Source: Methylobacterium persicinum
Lineage (GTDB): Bacteria; Pseudomonadota; Alphaproteobacteria; Rhizobiales; Beijerinckiaceae
Length of the DNA stretch: 64,000 nucleotides
Assembly (NCBI RefSeq): GCF_022179525.1
Contig: NZ_BPQX01000014.1
Coordinates: 1-64,000 of the forward strand
Reading direction: 5' to 3'
Shown here: piece by piece, positions 44,175-51,634 of the stretch
Numbering within the stretch: the first letter of the stretch is position 1
Layout: each line of letters starts with the position of its first letter
Notes under the pieces: model-generated
Seen by the model: only the letters and a program-made list of their open reading frames with translations
What the model was told of the DNA's origin: nothing
The model's database searches: none
Program-made: the position numbers and the translations under genes

Positions 44175-44219
44175 GACGTGTTCTCCCTTATATTGCTGGC
44201 GATATTGGCCTTCTCGCGC

Positions 44220-44326
44220 CCTCATCCTGAGGTGCCGCGCAGCGGCCTCGAAGGAGGGCTCCATGGCCCGCGCGATCTCTGGAGCCCTCCTTCGAGGCCC
44301 GCCGGAGCGGGCACCTCAGGATGAGG
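44220..44326. repeat. 107-bp palindromic repeat, CCTCATCCTGAGG family, copy 3
   Basis: Arms CCTCATCCTGAGGTGC and GCACCTCAGGATGAGG, inner arms CCTCGAAGGAGGG / CCCTCCTTCGAGG. It lies between glpK and glpF inside the glp operon. As a strong hairpin it could influence glpF mRNA levels relative to glpK, as REP elements do. Confidence 0.88.
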
Positions 44327-44360
44327 GCAAGGGTGGGATCGGCGGGCGGCGCCCGATGGC

Positions 44361-45866
44361 TCAGTCCTCGTCGGCCTTCCAGTCGAAGGAGCGTTCCACC
44401 GCGCGGCTCCACATGGCGGCGATGGTCTCCCGGCGGCCGGCATCCATCTTCGCCTCCCACCGCTTGTCCACGCCCCAGTTGCGCTTGAGGTCGTCGAGGC
44501 CCTTCCAATAGCCCACCGCGAGCCCGGCCACGTAGGCGGCACCGAGCGCCGTGGTCTCGGAGACCTTCGGGCGGACGACCGGCACGTCGAGGATGTCGGC
44601 CTGGAACTGCATCAGCGTCCCGTTGGCGACCATGCCGCCATCGGCCCGCAGCTCCTTGACGGGAATGCCGGAATCCTTGGCCATGGCGGCCAGCACCTCC
44701 CGGGTCTGGAAGGCGGTGGCCTCCAGAACCGAGCGGGCGATGTGGCCCCGGTTGGCATAGCGCGTGAGGCCGATGATCAGGCCGCGCGCCCCCTCGTTCC
44801 AGTGGGGCGCGTACAGGCCGGAGAAGGCCGGCACGAAATAGACCCCGCCATTGTCCTCGACGGTGGCGGCGAGGCTTTCCACCTCGGCGGAATCCTTAAT
44901 CATGTGCAGGTTGTCGCGCAGCCACTGCACCAGGGCGCCGGTGATGGCGATGGAGCCCTCCAGCGCGTAGACCGGCTTTTGGCCGTCGAGGCGGTAGCCA
45001 AGGGTCGTGACGAGACCGGCCTTCGAGGGCACGGCTTCCTCGCCGGTGTTCATCAGGGCAAAGCAGCCGGTACCGTAGGTGTTCTTGGCCTCGCCGGGGG
45101 TGAAGCAGGTCTGGCCGAAGAGGGCCGCCTGCTGGTCGCCAAGGATGCCGGCGATGGGCACCCCGGCGAAGTCGCCCTTGGCCTCGCCGTAAACTTCGCT
45201 CGAAGAGACAATCCTCGGCAGCATCGCCCGGGGGATGCCGAACTCCCGGAGCATCCCCTCGTCCCAGTCGAGGGTCTTCAGGGACATCAGCTGCGTGCGG
45301 CTGGCATTGGTCACGTCGGTGGCGTGCAGTCCGCCCTCCGGGCCACCGGTCAGGTTCCAGAGGAGCCACGTGTCCACGTTGCCGAACAGCACTTCGCCGG
45401 CTTCCGCCTTCTCCCGGGCGCCTGGGACGTGGTCGAGGAGCCAGCGCAGCTTCAGCCCGGAAAAGTAGCTCGCCAGCGGGAGACCGGTGAGGTCGCGGAA
45501 CCGGTCCCGGCCGCCGGCATGGGCGAATTCCGAGACGAGGCGGTCGTTGCGGGTATCCTGCCAGACCAGGGCATTGTGGAGCGGTGTGCCGGTCGCCCGG
45601 TCCCAGATGACCGTGGTCTCGCGCTGGTTCGTGATGCCGATGGCCGCGAGGTCCTTCGGCGTGAGGCCGCCCTTGGCGAGAGCCTCGCGCATGACCTTCT
45701 GGGTCTTCGCCCAGATTTCGGCGGCGTCGTGCTCGACATGGCCGGGGGCCGGGTAGATCTGCGCGTGCTCTTCCTGGGCCACGGTGATCACCGTACCCTC
45801 ACGGTCGAACACCATGAAGCGGGTGCTGGTGGTGCCCTGGTCGATGGCCCCGACGTAACGGCTCAT
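44361..45866 (-). CDS. glpK: Glycerol kinase
   Basis: A 501-residue FGGY-family kinase that makes sn-glycerol 3-phosphate. It shows [20 protein letters not shown] at the N-terminus, an Arg-Glu pair in [12 protein letters not shown], the glycerol contact [13 protein letters not shown] near residue 240, and [14 protein letters not shown]-binding [11 protein letters not shown]. The family's glycerol-binding Trp and Asp are present. A strong ribosome site (GGAGGAAACG) precedes the start. It follows glpD and precedes glpF on the same mRNA. Confidence 0.97.
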   Translation of the reverse strand: MSRYVGAIDQGTTSTRFMVFDREGTVITVAQEEHAQIYPAPGHVEHDAAEIWAKTQKVMREALAKGGLTPKDLAAIGITNQRETTVIWDRATGTPLHNALVWQDTRNDRLVSEFAHAGGRDRFRDLTGLPLASYFSGLKLRWLLDHVPGAREKAEAGEVLFGNVDTWLLWNLTGGPEGGLHATDVTNASRTQLMSLKTLDWDEGMLREFGIPRAMLPRIVSSSEVYGEAKGDFAGVPIAGILGDQQAALFGQTCFTPGEAKNTYGTGCFALMNTGEEAVPSKAGLVTTLGYRLDGQKPVYALEGSIAITGALVQWLRDNLHMIKDSAEVESLAATVEDNGGVYFVPAFSGLYAPHWNEGARGLIIGLTRYANRGHIARSVLEATAFQTREVLAAMAKDSGIPVKELRADGGMVANGTLMQFQADILDVPVVRPKVSETTALGAAYVAGLAVGYWKGLDDLKRNWGVDKRWEAKMDAGRRETIAAMWSRAVERSFDWKADED

Positions 45867-45921
45867 CGTTTCCTCCTTCGTCAGTCCCGTCCGGTCTCAG
45901 GCCGGATCGGGGATCGTGGGG

Positions 45922-47454
45922 TCACGCCGCCTCGGCCCGGCGTTCGAGATAGGCCGAGAGCCGCGTCGCGCCCTGTTGGCTGGTCCGCAGGCCGAGCTTG
46001 GAGCGGCGCCAGAGAATGTCCTCGGCCCTGGTCACCCACTCCTCCCGGCGGAGGTAATCGACCTCCGCCGCGGTGAGGCCGGCGTCGAAGGCTTCGCCGA
46101 GGTCGGCGAGGGAGGTCGCCGACCCGAGGACGGCATCGACCCGCGTGCCGTAGGCCCGGGCGAGGCGGCGGGCCAGCTCGTCCGGCAGGAACGGACGGCG
46201 GCGCTTCAGGTCGGCGAGGAACGTGTCGAAGTCGGCGTCCTTCATGTCGCCGCCGGGGAGGATGCCTCCCCCCGTCCAGGCCGGCTTGAGGCCGGGGAAG
46301 TAGGGCGCGAGCTTCTCCAACGCATGCTCGGCCAGCTTTCGGTAGGTGGTGATCTTGCCGCCGAACACCGAGAGCACCGGCAGGCGCCCGCCCGCATCCT
46401 CCACGTCGAGGACGTAGTCGCGGGTGACGGCCGACGCGTTCTCCGCCGCATCGTCGTACAGGGGACGGACACCCGAATAGGTCCACACCACGTCCGCCGG
46501 GCCGATCGCGGTCTTGAACGACCGGTTGATGCACGAGCAGAGGTAATCCGTCTCCTCCGGCGAGATGGAGACCGGGCCGGGCTCGCCGTCGTAGGGCACG
46601 TCGGTGGTGCCGATGAGTGTAAAGTCGCGCTCGTAGGGGATCGCGAAGACGATGCGCTTGTCCGGCTGCTGCAGGATATAAGCCTGATCGCCTTCGAACA
46701 GCTTGCGCACGACGATATGGCTGCCCTTGATCAGCCGCACCGCCGCCCGGGAATTGATGCCGAGCGTGCCACCGAGCGTCTTGCTCACCCACGGGCCGGC
46801 GGCGTTGACCACGGCCTTCGCCCGCACCGTCCGCTCGGCGCCGCTGCGCTCGTCGCGGAGGGTCGCGACCCACAGGTCGCCCTCGCGCCGGGCCGAGACG
46901 ACGCCCGTGCGTGTGAGCACCTCGGCGCCGTGCGCGCGGGCATCCATCGCGTTGAGGACGACGAGGCGACTGTCCTCCACCCAGCAATCCGAATAGACAA
47001 AGCCCTTGGTCAGCCGGTCTTGCAGGGGCTGCCCCACCGGGGCCCGGCGCAGGTTGACCGATTCCGAACCCGGCAGGGTTCGCAGACGCGCCAGGTGGTC
47101 GTAGAGGAACAGCCCGAGCCGCAGAAGCCAAGCCGGGCGCAGGCCCTTGTCGTGGGGTAGGACGAAGCGCAGGGGCCAGATTACATGCGGGGCGAGGCGC
47201 AGCAGGCGCTCCCGCTCGGCCAGAGCCTCCCGGACGAGGCGGAACTCGTAATATTCGAGGTAGCGCAAGCCGCCGTGGATCAGCTTCGTCGAGGACGAGG
47301 AGGTGAAGCCCGCCAGGTCGTCCCGCTCCGCGAGAAGGACCGAAAGGCCGCGACCTGCTGCATCCCGCGCGATCCCCGTGCCGTTGATCCCGCCGCCGAC
47401 GACGAGAAGATCAAAAGCGTCGGCCGGTTCGCGCCGGGGCGAGGCGGTCGCCAT
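45922..47454 (-). CDS. glpD: Aerobic glycerol-3-phosphate dehydrogenase GlpD
   Basis: A 510-residue FAD enzyme at the inner membrane that oxidises glycerol 3-phosphate to dihydroxyacetone phosphate, feeding electrons to quinone. The FAD motif FDLLVVGGGINGTGIARDAA is at residues 14-33, LIHGGLRYLEYYEFRLV follows, VVNAAGPWV is mid-protein, and the C-terminal half has YSGVRPLYDD and FGGKITTYRKLAEHALEKL. A GlpR-like operator lies 41-69 bp upstream, giving it its own promoter between glpR and glpD. Confidence 0.97.
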   Translation of the reverse strand: MATASPRREPADAFDLLVVGGGINGTGIARDAAGRGLSVLLAERDDLAGFTSSSSTKLIHGGLRYLEYYEFRLVREALAERERLLRLAPHVIWPLRFVLPHDKGLRPAWLLRLGLFLYDHLARLRTLPGSESVNLRRAPVGQPLQDRLTKGFVYSDCWVEDSRLVVLNAMDARAHGAEVLTRTGVVSARREGDLWVATLRDERSGAERTVRAKAVVNAAGPWVSKTLGGTLGINSRAAVRLIKGSHIVVRKLFEGDQAYILQQPDKRIVFAIPYERDFTLIGTTDVPYDGEPGPVSISPEETDYLCSCINRSFKTAIGPADVVWTYSGVRPLYDDAAENASAVTRDYVLDVEDAGGRLPVLSVFGGKITTYRKLAEHALEKLAPYFPGLKPAWTGGGILPGGDMKDADFDTFLADLKRRRPFLPDELARRLARAYGTRVDAVLGSATSLADLGEAFDAGLTAAEVDYLRREEWVTRAEDILWRRSKLGLRTSQQGATRLSAYLERRAEAA

Positions 47455-47494
47455 GGGTTCCTCCAGTGTGCACGTTCCCGGCAGGATATCGCCG

Positions 47495-47523
47495 ATTCGT
47501 ATTTTCGCAAGCGAAAAACGAAT
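47495..47523. promoter_or_regulatory. Probable GlpR operator upstream of glpD
   Basis: A near-perfect dyad with arms ATTCGTATTTTCGC and GCGAAAAACGAAT around AA, with one extra base in the left arm. DeoR-type GlpR proteins in alphaproteobacteria bind TTTCG/CGAAA-rich sequences of this type. It starts 41 bp before glpD and lies 5 bp after the glpR stop. Confidence 0.7.
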
Positions 47524-47528
47524 GTTCG

Positions 47529-48338
47529 TTATGCGCCATCGTCGGGGGCGGCCACCGCGAGGGCGACACCTTCGCGCTCCAGCAGGGCAGCGATAGCGGG
47601 GGGCGGCGCCCTGTCCGTGAAGAAGGTGTCGATCTGTGACAGGTGTCCCGCCTGCACCATCGGCCGGCGGGTGAACTTGCTGTGGTCGGCCACGAGGAAG
47701 GTCCGCTTGGCGTGGGCCAGGATCGCCTGGGTCGCCCGCACCTCCTCGTAATCGTAATCCAGGAGCGCGCCGTCGGCGTCGATGCCGCTGATGCCGATGA
47801 CCGCCACGTCCACCCGGAACTGGCCGAGGGTGTCGCAGGTGAGCTGTCCGAGGACCGCGCCGTCCCGGTTGCGCACGGTGCCCCCGGCCACGACGATCCG
47901 GAAGGCCGTCGCCTCCGCGAGCGACAGGGCGACGTGCAGGTTGTTCGTGATGACGCTCAGGTCGTCGTGCCGGGTCAGCTCCCGGGCCACCGCCTCGGGC
48001 GTGGTGCCGATATTGATGAAGACCGAACAGTGGGACGGGATGCGGCTCGCCGCGAGGCGTCCGATCCGGGTCTTCTCGGCCAACAGGGTGACCCGCCGGT
48101 CGGCGTAATCGATGTTCTCGACGCTGGAGGGCAAGCCGCCGCCGCCGCGGTAGCGTTCCAGCCGGCCCTCGGCGCTGAGCTCGTTCAGGTCCCGGCGGAT
48201 GGTTTGCACGGTGACGCCGAACTGCCCGGCCAGGGCCTCGATCGTCATGAAACCCCGTTGGCGCACCGCGACGACGATAGCGTCCCGCCGCGCCTCGACA
48301 CCGCCGGCCTCGGCCCGGTGTTCGCCCGGCTGCGCCAT
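47529..48338 (-). CDS. glpR: DeoR-family glycerol regulon repressor GlpR
   Basis: A 269-residue DeoR-type repressor. The N-terminal helix-turn-helix (residues about 18-72) contains FMTIEALAGQFGVTVQTIRR and DLNELSAEGRLERYRGG. The sugar-phosphate sensor domain has INIGTTPEAVARELTR, VAGGTVRNRDGAVLG and LVADHSKFTRR. I choose ATG 48338, which has GGGGGA upstream. A start at 48377 would put a GlpR half-site inside the coding sequence. Glycerol 3-phosphate is the expected inducer, from context. It is first in the glpR-glpD-glpK-glpF locus. Confidence 0.93.
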   Translation of the reverse strand: MAQPGEHRAEAGGVEARRDAIVVAVRQRGFMTIEALAGQFGVTVQTIRRDLNELSAEGRLERYRGGGGLPSSVENIDYADRRVTLLAEKTRIGRLAASRIPSHCSVFINIGTTPEAVARELTRHDDLSVITNNLHVALSLAEATAFRIVVAGGTVRNRDGAVLGQLTCDTLGQFRVDVAVIGISGIDADGALLDYDYEEVRATQAILAHAKRTFLVADHSKFTRRPMVQAGHLSQIDTFFTDRAPPPAIAALLEREGVALAVAAPDDGA

Positions 48339-48356
48339 TCCCCCGTCCCCGCCCCG

Positions 48357-48367
48357 TTCGTTTTCGC
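48357..48367. promoter_or_regulatory. GlpR-like half-site upstream of glpR
   Basis: TTCGTTTTCGC matches one arm of the glpD operator and lies 19-29 bp before the glpR start. It is followed by a weaker TTCGCAA on the right. It fits autoregulation of glpR. Confidence 0.5.
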
Positions 48368-48470
48368 TTCGCAACATCGCCGCGTTCGCGATGATCCTGC
48401 GCCGAAAGCCACGGCCGGGCAACCGCCCTGCCCCCGCACGTGCAAGCAAGGGCGGGGGTAGGGCGAGGTC

Positions 48471-48500
48471 AAAAAAAAGGCCCGCCGGGGGGCGGGCCTT
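48471..48500 (-). terminator. Intrinsic terminator of the His/Met-rich gene
   Basis: An 8-bp perfect stem, GGCCCGCC / GGCGGGCC, with a 4-base loop is followed on the minus strand by eight T residues. It lies six bases past the stop codon of the gene at 48507-48758. This is the clearest Rho-independent terminator in the window. Confidence 0.9.
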
Positions 48501-48506
48501 CCTGAC

Positions 48507-48758
48507 TTACATGCTGTGGTGCATGCGGCGGTGGTGCATCTTCCGGTGATGCATGCGCTTGTGCATGGAGCGCTTGCGCATCATCGGGCGGGCGCCCGGA
48601 GCGGGAGCTTCCATCTCGGCACCCTGCGCGGCGCGCTCCATGCCGCCACGGGGGCCACCGGCCTGCGCACCGGAGGTGTTGTAGGGCGAGCCGCCCTGGG
48701 CGAAGGCCGAGCCGGCGATCAGCGTAAGCGCGGCGGCGCCGAGCAGAATGCTCCTCAT
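48507..48758 (-). CDS. Small exported His/Met/Arg-rich protein
   Basis: An 83-residue protein from ATG 48758. The signal peptide is clear (MRSILLGAAALTLIAGSAFA, cleavage after residue 20). The mature part has a Gly/Ala/Pro-rich stretch and ends in a cluster of Met, His, Lys and Arg, with repeats of the form K/R-M-H-H-R (residues 61-83). Met-His patches often bind copper, but this tail is also very basic and could bind anionic polymers. There is no Cys. A strong terminator follows, so it is a single-gene unit. No named family is recognised. Confidence 0.72.
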   Translation of the reverse strand: MRSILLGAAALTLIAGSAFAQGGSPYNTSGAQAGGPRGGMERAAQGAEMEAPAPGARPMMRKRSMHKRMHHRKMHHRRMHHSM

Positions 48759-48848
48759 GAGTGTAGTCCTTCCATTCGCGAGCGGGCGGCGCCTGCGAGA
48801 ACCGCGTCGCCACCGCTGCCTCGCCAAAGCCGCGGGACAGGACATGGT

Positions 48849-48874
48849 TCCGCAGTTAAGACATTTTCTGCGGA
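48849..48874. promoter_or_regulatory. Dyad TCCGCAG-N12-CTGCGGA between divergent genes
   Basis: A perfect 7-bp inverted repeat with a 12-bp AT-rich spacer lies 91-116 bp before the His/Met-rich gene and about 180 bp before the chemosensory operon. It has the form of a regulator site. The 291-bp gap has no other structure I can identify. Confidence 0.35.
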
Positions 48875-49049
48875 CAAATACCGGTGGAATGTGGGGCCGG
48901 AAACGGGCTTGGATCCCGATCCGGCGGCATCCGTGTCCCGGTCGTGACGGGACATCTTCACATGTCGCGGGCGCGCATTCCCGTCGGCGGGGAGCGCATT
49001 ACCTTCGAGCAGGTGCTCCGGGCAAAAACCGGACGGGGAGGAGACGGGC

Positions 49050-49550
49050 GTGGCGGACCCCAGGATAGCCTATCTCGTCCTCGACCTTGCCGGCACGGCC
49101 TGCGCCCTGCCCCGGGAGGCCGCGGCGGAGATTCTTCCCCTGCCCGAACTCCAGGCTGCCCCCGCCTCGGGGGGCTGGCTGGCCGGATTCGTCAACCTCG
49201 GCGGGCGTCCCGTGCCGGTGATTGACCTCGCGGGCTTGCTCGGCCTGCGGTCCGGCCCCGCGGAGGCAGGGCTCTATGCCCACCTCGTCCTCGCTGCCGA
49301 CCGGTCCGTCGCGTGGCTGGCCGACCGGGTGACCGACCTCGTCACCGTTCCTGCCCCCGCTCACCGGCCGGCCGATCCGGCCGTGAGCCTTAACGGCTGC
49401 GTGGCGGCGGGGCTCGCCCTTGGCGACCGGCTCGTGCCGGCCCTGGATCCGGAGCGTCTGCTGACCGAGGCCGAGCGGAGGCGCGTCGAGGCGCAGGCCC
49501 GCGCGGCGGCCGAGCGCCTCTCGGCCCTTCCCGACACCATGCCGGTCTGA
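49050..49550 (+). CDS. CheW-like adaptor (WspB-type), first of the operon
   Basis: A 166-residue CheW domain. It begins AYLVLDLAGTACALPREAAA, has GFVNLGGRPVPVIDLAGLLGL near residue 48 (receptor and kinase interface), and AWLADRVTDLVTVPAP. The start is GTG 49050 with a GGGGAGGAG ribosome site. It should couple the operon's receptor to its CheA. The operon has two CheW genes, as Wsp and Frz systems have (WspB and WspD). The cheR gene follows after six bp. Confidence 0.9.
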   Translation: MADPRIAYLVLDLAGTACALPREAAAEILPLPELQAAPASGGWLAGFVNLGGRPVPVIDLAGLLGLRSGPAEAGLYAHLVLAADRSVAWLADRVTDLVTVPAPAHRPADPAVSLNGCVAAGLALGDRLVPALDPERLLTEAERRRVEAQARAAAERLSALPDTMPV

Positions 49551-49556
49551 GGCTCG

Positions 49557-51065
49557 ATGCGCCGGCCAGACAGGCCCCGTCCCGATCCCGACGCCGACCC
49601 GGCCTATGCCGGGCTGAAGGCGCGCATCATCGCGCGCACGGGCCACGCCTATTACATCGATAAGGACGAACTCCTCCTCGAGCGCCTGCACCGCCGCCTG
49701 AGGGCGACCGGGAGTGCCGACCTCGCCGCCTACCATGCCCTCCTCGCCGACCTGACGGTGGGCGAGGCGGAATGGGCGCTGCTGGAAGCGGAAATCACCA
49801 TCGGGGAGACGTTCTTCTTCCGCTACAGCGAGCAATTCGCCGCCCTGCGCACGACGATCCTGCCGGACCTCATCGCGTCCCGGCGGAGCGAGCGCCGCCT
49901 GCGCATCTGGAGCGCCGGCTGCTCGACGGGGGCTGAGCCGTATTCCCTCGCGATCCTCGTCCGGGAGCTCCTGGGGGAGGCCCTTCCCGACTGGCGCGTG
50001 ACGATCACCGGGACGGACATCAGCGCCGAGGCCATCGCCACCGCCCAGGCGGCCGAATACGGCCGTTGGGCCCTTCGGACGCTCCCGCCGGAGGAGCGCC
50101 TGCGCTACTTCACCCACTTGCCGCCGATGCCCGGACTGCGCCGGGAGGGTGGCTTCGCCCTGCGGTCCGAATTCCGCGGGATGGTCCGCTTCGTCCAGGG
50201 CAACCTGCTCAAGGTCATGGAGCCTCCGGGGCCGGAGGAAGCCTACGACCTCATCCTGTGCCGGAACGTGCTCATCTACTTCGATGCGGCCACCGTGGCC
50301 CGGGTCGTCCACGGCCTCGGACGGCGGCTGCGGCCGGAGGGATGGCTCCTGTTGGGTCATGCCGAGCCGAACCCGACCTTCTCCGCCTTCCTCGATCCGG
50401 TGAGCCTACCCGGCACCGTCGCCTACCGGCCCGGGGGAACCCAGCCGGTGGAGCCCGCGCCGACGCGCACCCAGCACCCGCCGAGCCCTTTGCCCGAGGT
50501 GCCGGCGACGGTCGCCGGCCCCACAGGGGGGCTCCGCGACGCGGTGCGACCTCCGCAGCCTGCCGCCGAGGCGGGAACGGCCCCAGCGCAGGCCGGGGTC
50601 GTAGTCGAGGCCCACCCGCCATCCCTGCCCCCCGACGAGGCGCCGGACCCGGACGACCCCGTGTCCCGCGTGCGCGCCCTCGCCGACGCGGGTGAGACCG
50701 GCGCGGCGTGGCGAGCCCTGCGCGAGGCCCTGGAACGCGAGCCGATGAACGCCTTCCTGCGGTTCTACGAGGGGCTCGTCGCGGCGAGCCTCGGGCGGGA
50801 GGTCGAGGCCGAGCGCGCGTTCCGGGCGACGCTCTATCTCGACCGGGGCTTCGTGATGGCCCACTATCACCTGGGATCGCTGCTTCTGGGCCAGGGGCGG
50901 AGGGACGAGGCAGCCAGGGCCCTCGACAACGCCCTCGCCCTGAGCCAAGCCCTTCCTCCGGATACGCCGTTGCCCGAAGGCGACGGGGCCGTGGCCTCTG
51001 ACGTCGCCGCGGGCGTGGCCCTGGCGCTCGGCCGGAATGGAGACACGATGCGGGGGCGGGCCTGA
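49557..51065 (+). CDS. CheR methyltransferase with C-terminal TPR region
   Basis: A 502-residue fusion. Residues about 10-290 are CheR: an N-terminal helical domain, FFFRYSEQFAAL, the SAM-binding WSAGCSTGAEPYSLAIL near residue 119, ITGTDISAEAIA, and LILCRNVLIYFDAATVARVV. A Pro-rich linker (about 300-365) leads to a TPR-like region (EREPMNAFLRFYEGLVAASL, then YHLGSLLLGQGRRDEAARAL). This CheR-TPR form is the one seen in WspC and FrzF. It would methylate glutamates on the operon's receptor with SAM. No Hpt or PAS is fused. Confidence 0.93.
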   Translation: MRRPDRPRPDPDADPAYAGLKARIIARTGHAYYIDKDELLLERLHRRLRATGSADLAAYHALLADLTVGEAEWALLEAEITIGETFFFRYSEQFAALRTTILPDLIASRRSERRLRIWSAGCSTGAEPYSLAILVRELLGEALPDWRVTITGTDISAEAIATAQAAEYGRWALRTLPPEERLRYFTHLPPMPGLRREGGFALRSEFRGMVRFVQGNLLKVMEPPGPEEAYDLILCRNVLIYFDAATVARVVHGLGRRLRPEGWLLLGHAEPNPTFSAFLDPVSLPGTVAYRPGGTQPVEPAPTRTQHPPSPLPEVPATVAGPTGGLRDAVRPPQPAAEAGTAPAQAGVVVEAHPPSLPPDEAPDPDDPVSRVRALADAGETGAAWRALREALEREPMNAFLRFYEGLVAASLGREVEAERAFRATLYLDRGFVMAHYHLGSLLLGQGRRDEAARALDNALALSQALPPDTPLPEGDGAVASDVAAGVALALGRNGDTMRGRA

Positions 51066-51067
51066 GC

Positions 51068-51610
51068 ATGCGCGACGCAACCCCCGGCGACCCCACCCGC
51101 GACCGGGAGATCAAGGCCGCGCGCACCCTCGCCCTCGCGAGGCGGAAGGACGCCGCCGCGGAGGCGGTGCGCCCGACCCATCCCTACCTCGTCTGCGCCT
51201 GCGGCGGCGACCGGATCGGCCTTCCCCTGGGGGCGGTGGCGCAGGTCCTCCCCGGGAGGCCGTGTACGCCGGTGCCGGGATCGGGCCCGGCGCTTTCCGG
51301 CATCGTCGCCCTGTCCGGGCGGATCGTCCCGGTGATCGGCCTCGCCAGGGCCCTGGGCCGGCCGGCGGCGGAGGGGGGCGGATCCGAGGATCACCTCGTT
51401 CTGCTGCGCGGCGAGCCGCCGGTCGCCCTCTCGGTCGATCGCGCCCTCGCCATCGTGCGATCCGCCCACCAGCGGAACGCACCCTCGCCCGGCGAGGAGG
51501 CCGCCCCACTGGGAAGCGGCCCCGCTTCGGACTATGTCCCCGGCGCCGACGGCAGCCCGGACTTCACCATCATCGACCCGGCGCAGGTGCTGCGGCGGGT
51601 GATGCCCTGA
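51068..51610 (+). CDS. Second CheW-like adaptor (WspD-type)
   Basis: A 180-residue CheW domain after an N-terminal charged extension (residues 1-38, Arg/Ala/Lys-rich). The core runs from YLVCACGGDRIGLPLGAVAQ to GIVALSGRIVPVIGLARALG and PPVALSVDRALAIV. The extension before the CheW fold is as in WspD. It starts two bases after the cheR stop. It ends 24 bp before the inferred CTG start of the receptor gene, in the same frame. Confidence 0.88.
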   Translation: MRDATPGDPTRDREIKAARTLALARRKDAAAEAVRPTHPYLVCACGGDRIGLPLGAVAQVLPGRPCTPVPGSGPALSGIVALSGRIVPVIGLARALGRPAAEGGGSEDHLVLLRGEPPVALSVDRALAIVRSAHQRNAPSPGEEAAPLGSGPASDYVPGADGSPDFTIIDPAQVLRRVMP

Positions 51611-51634
51611 CCTGAACAGACCCGGAGCCCGGCC

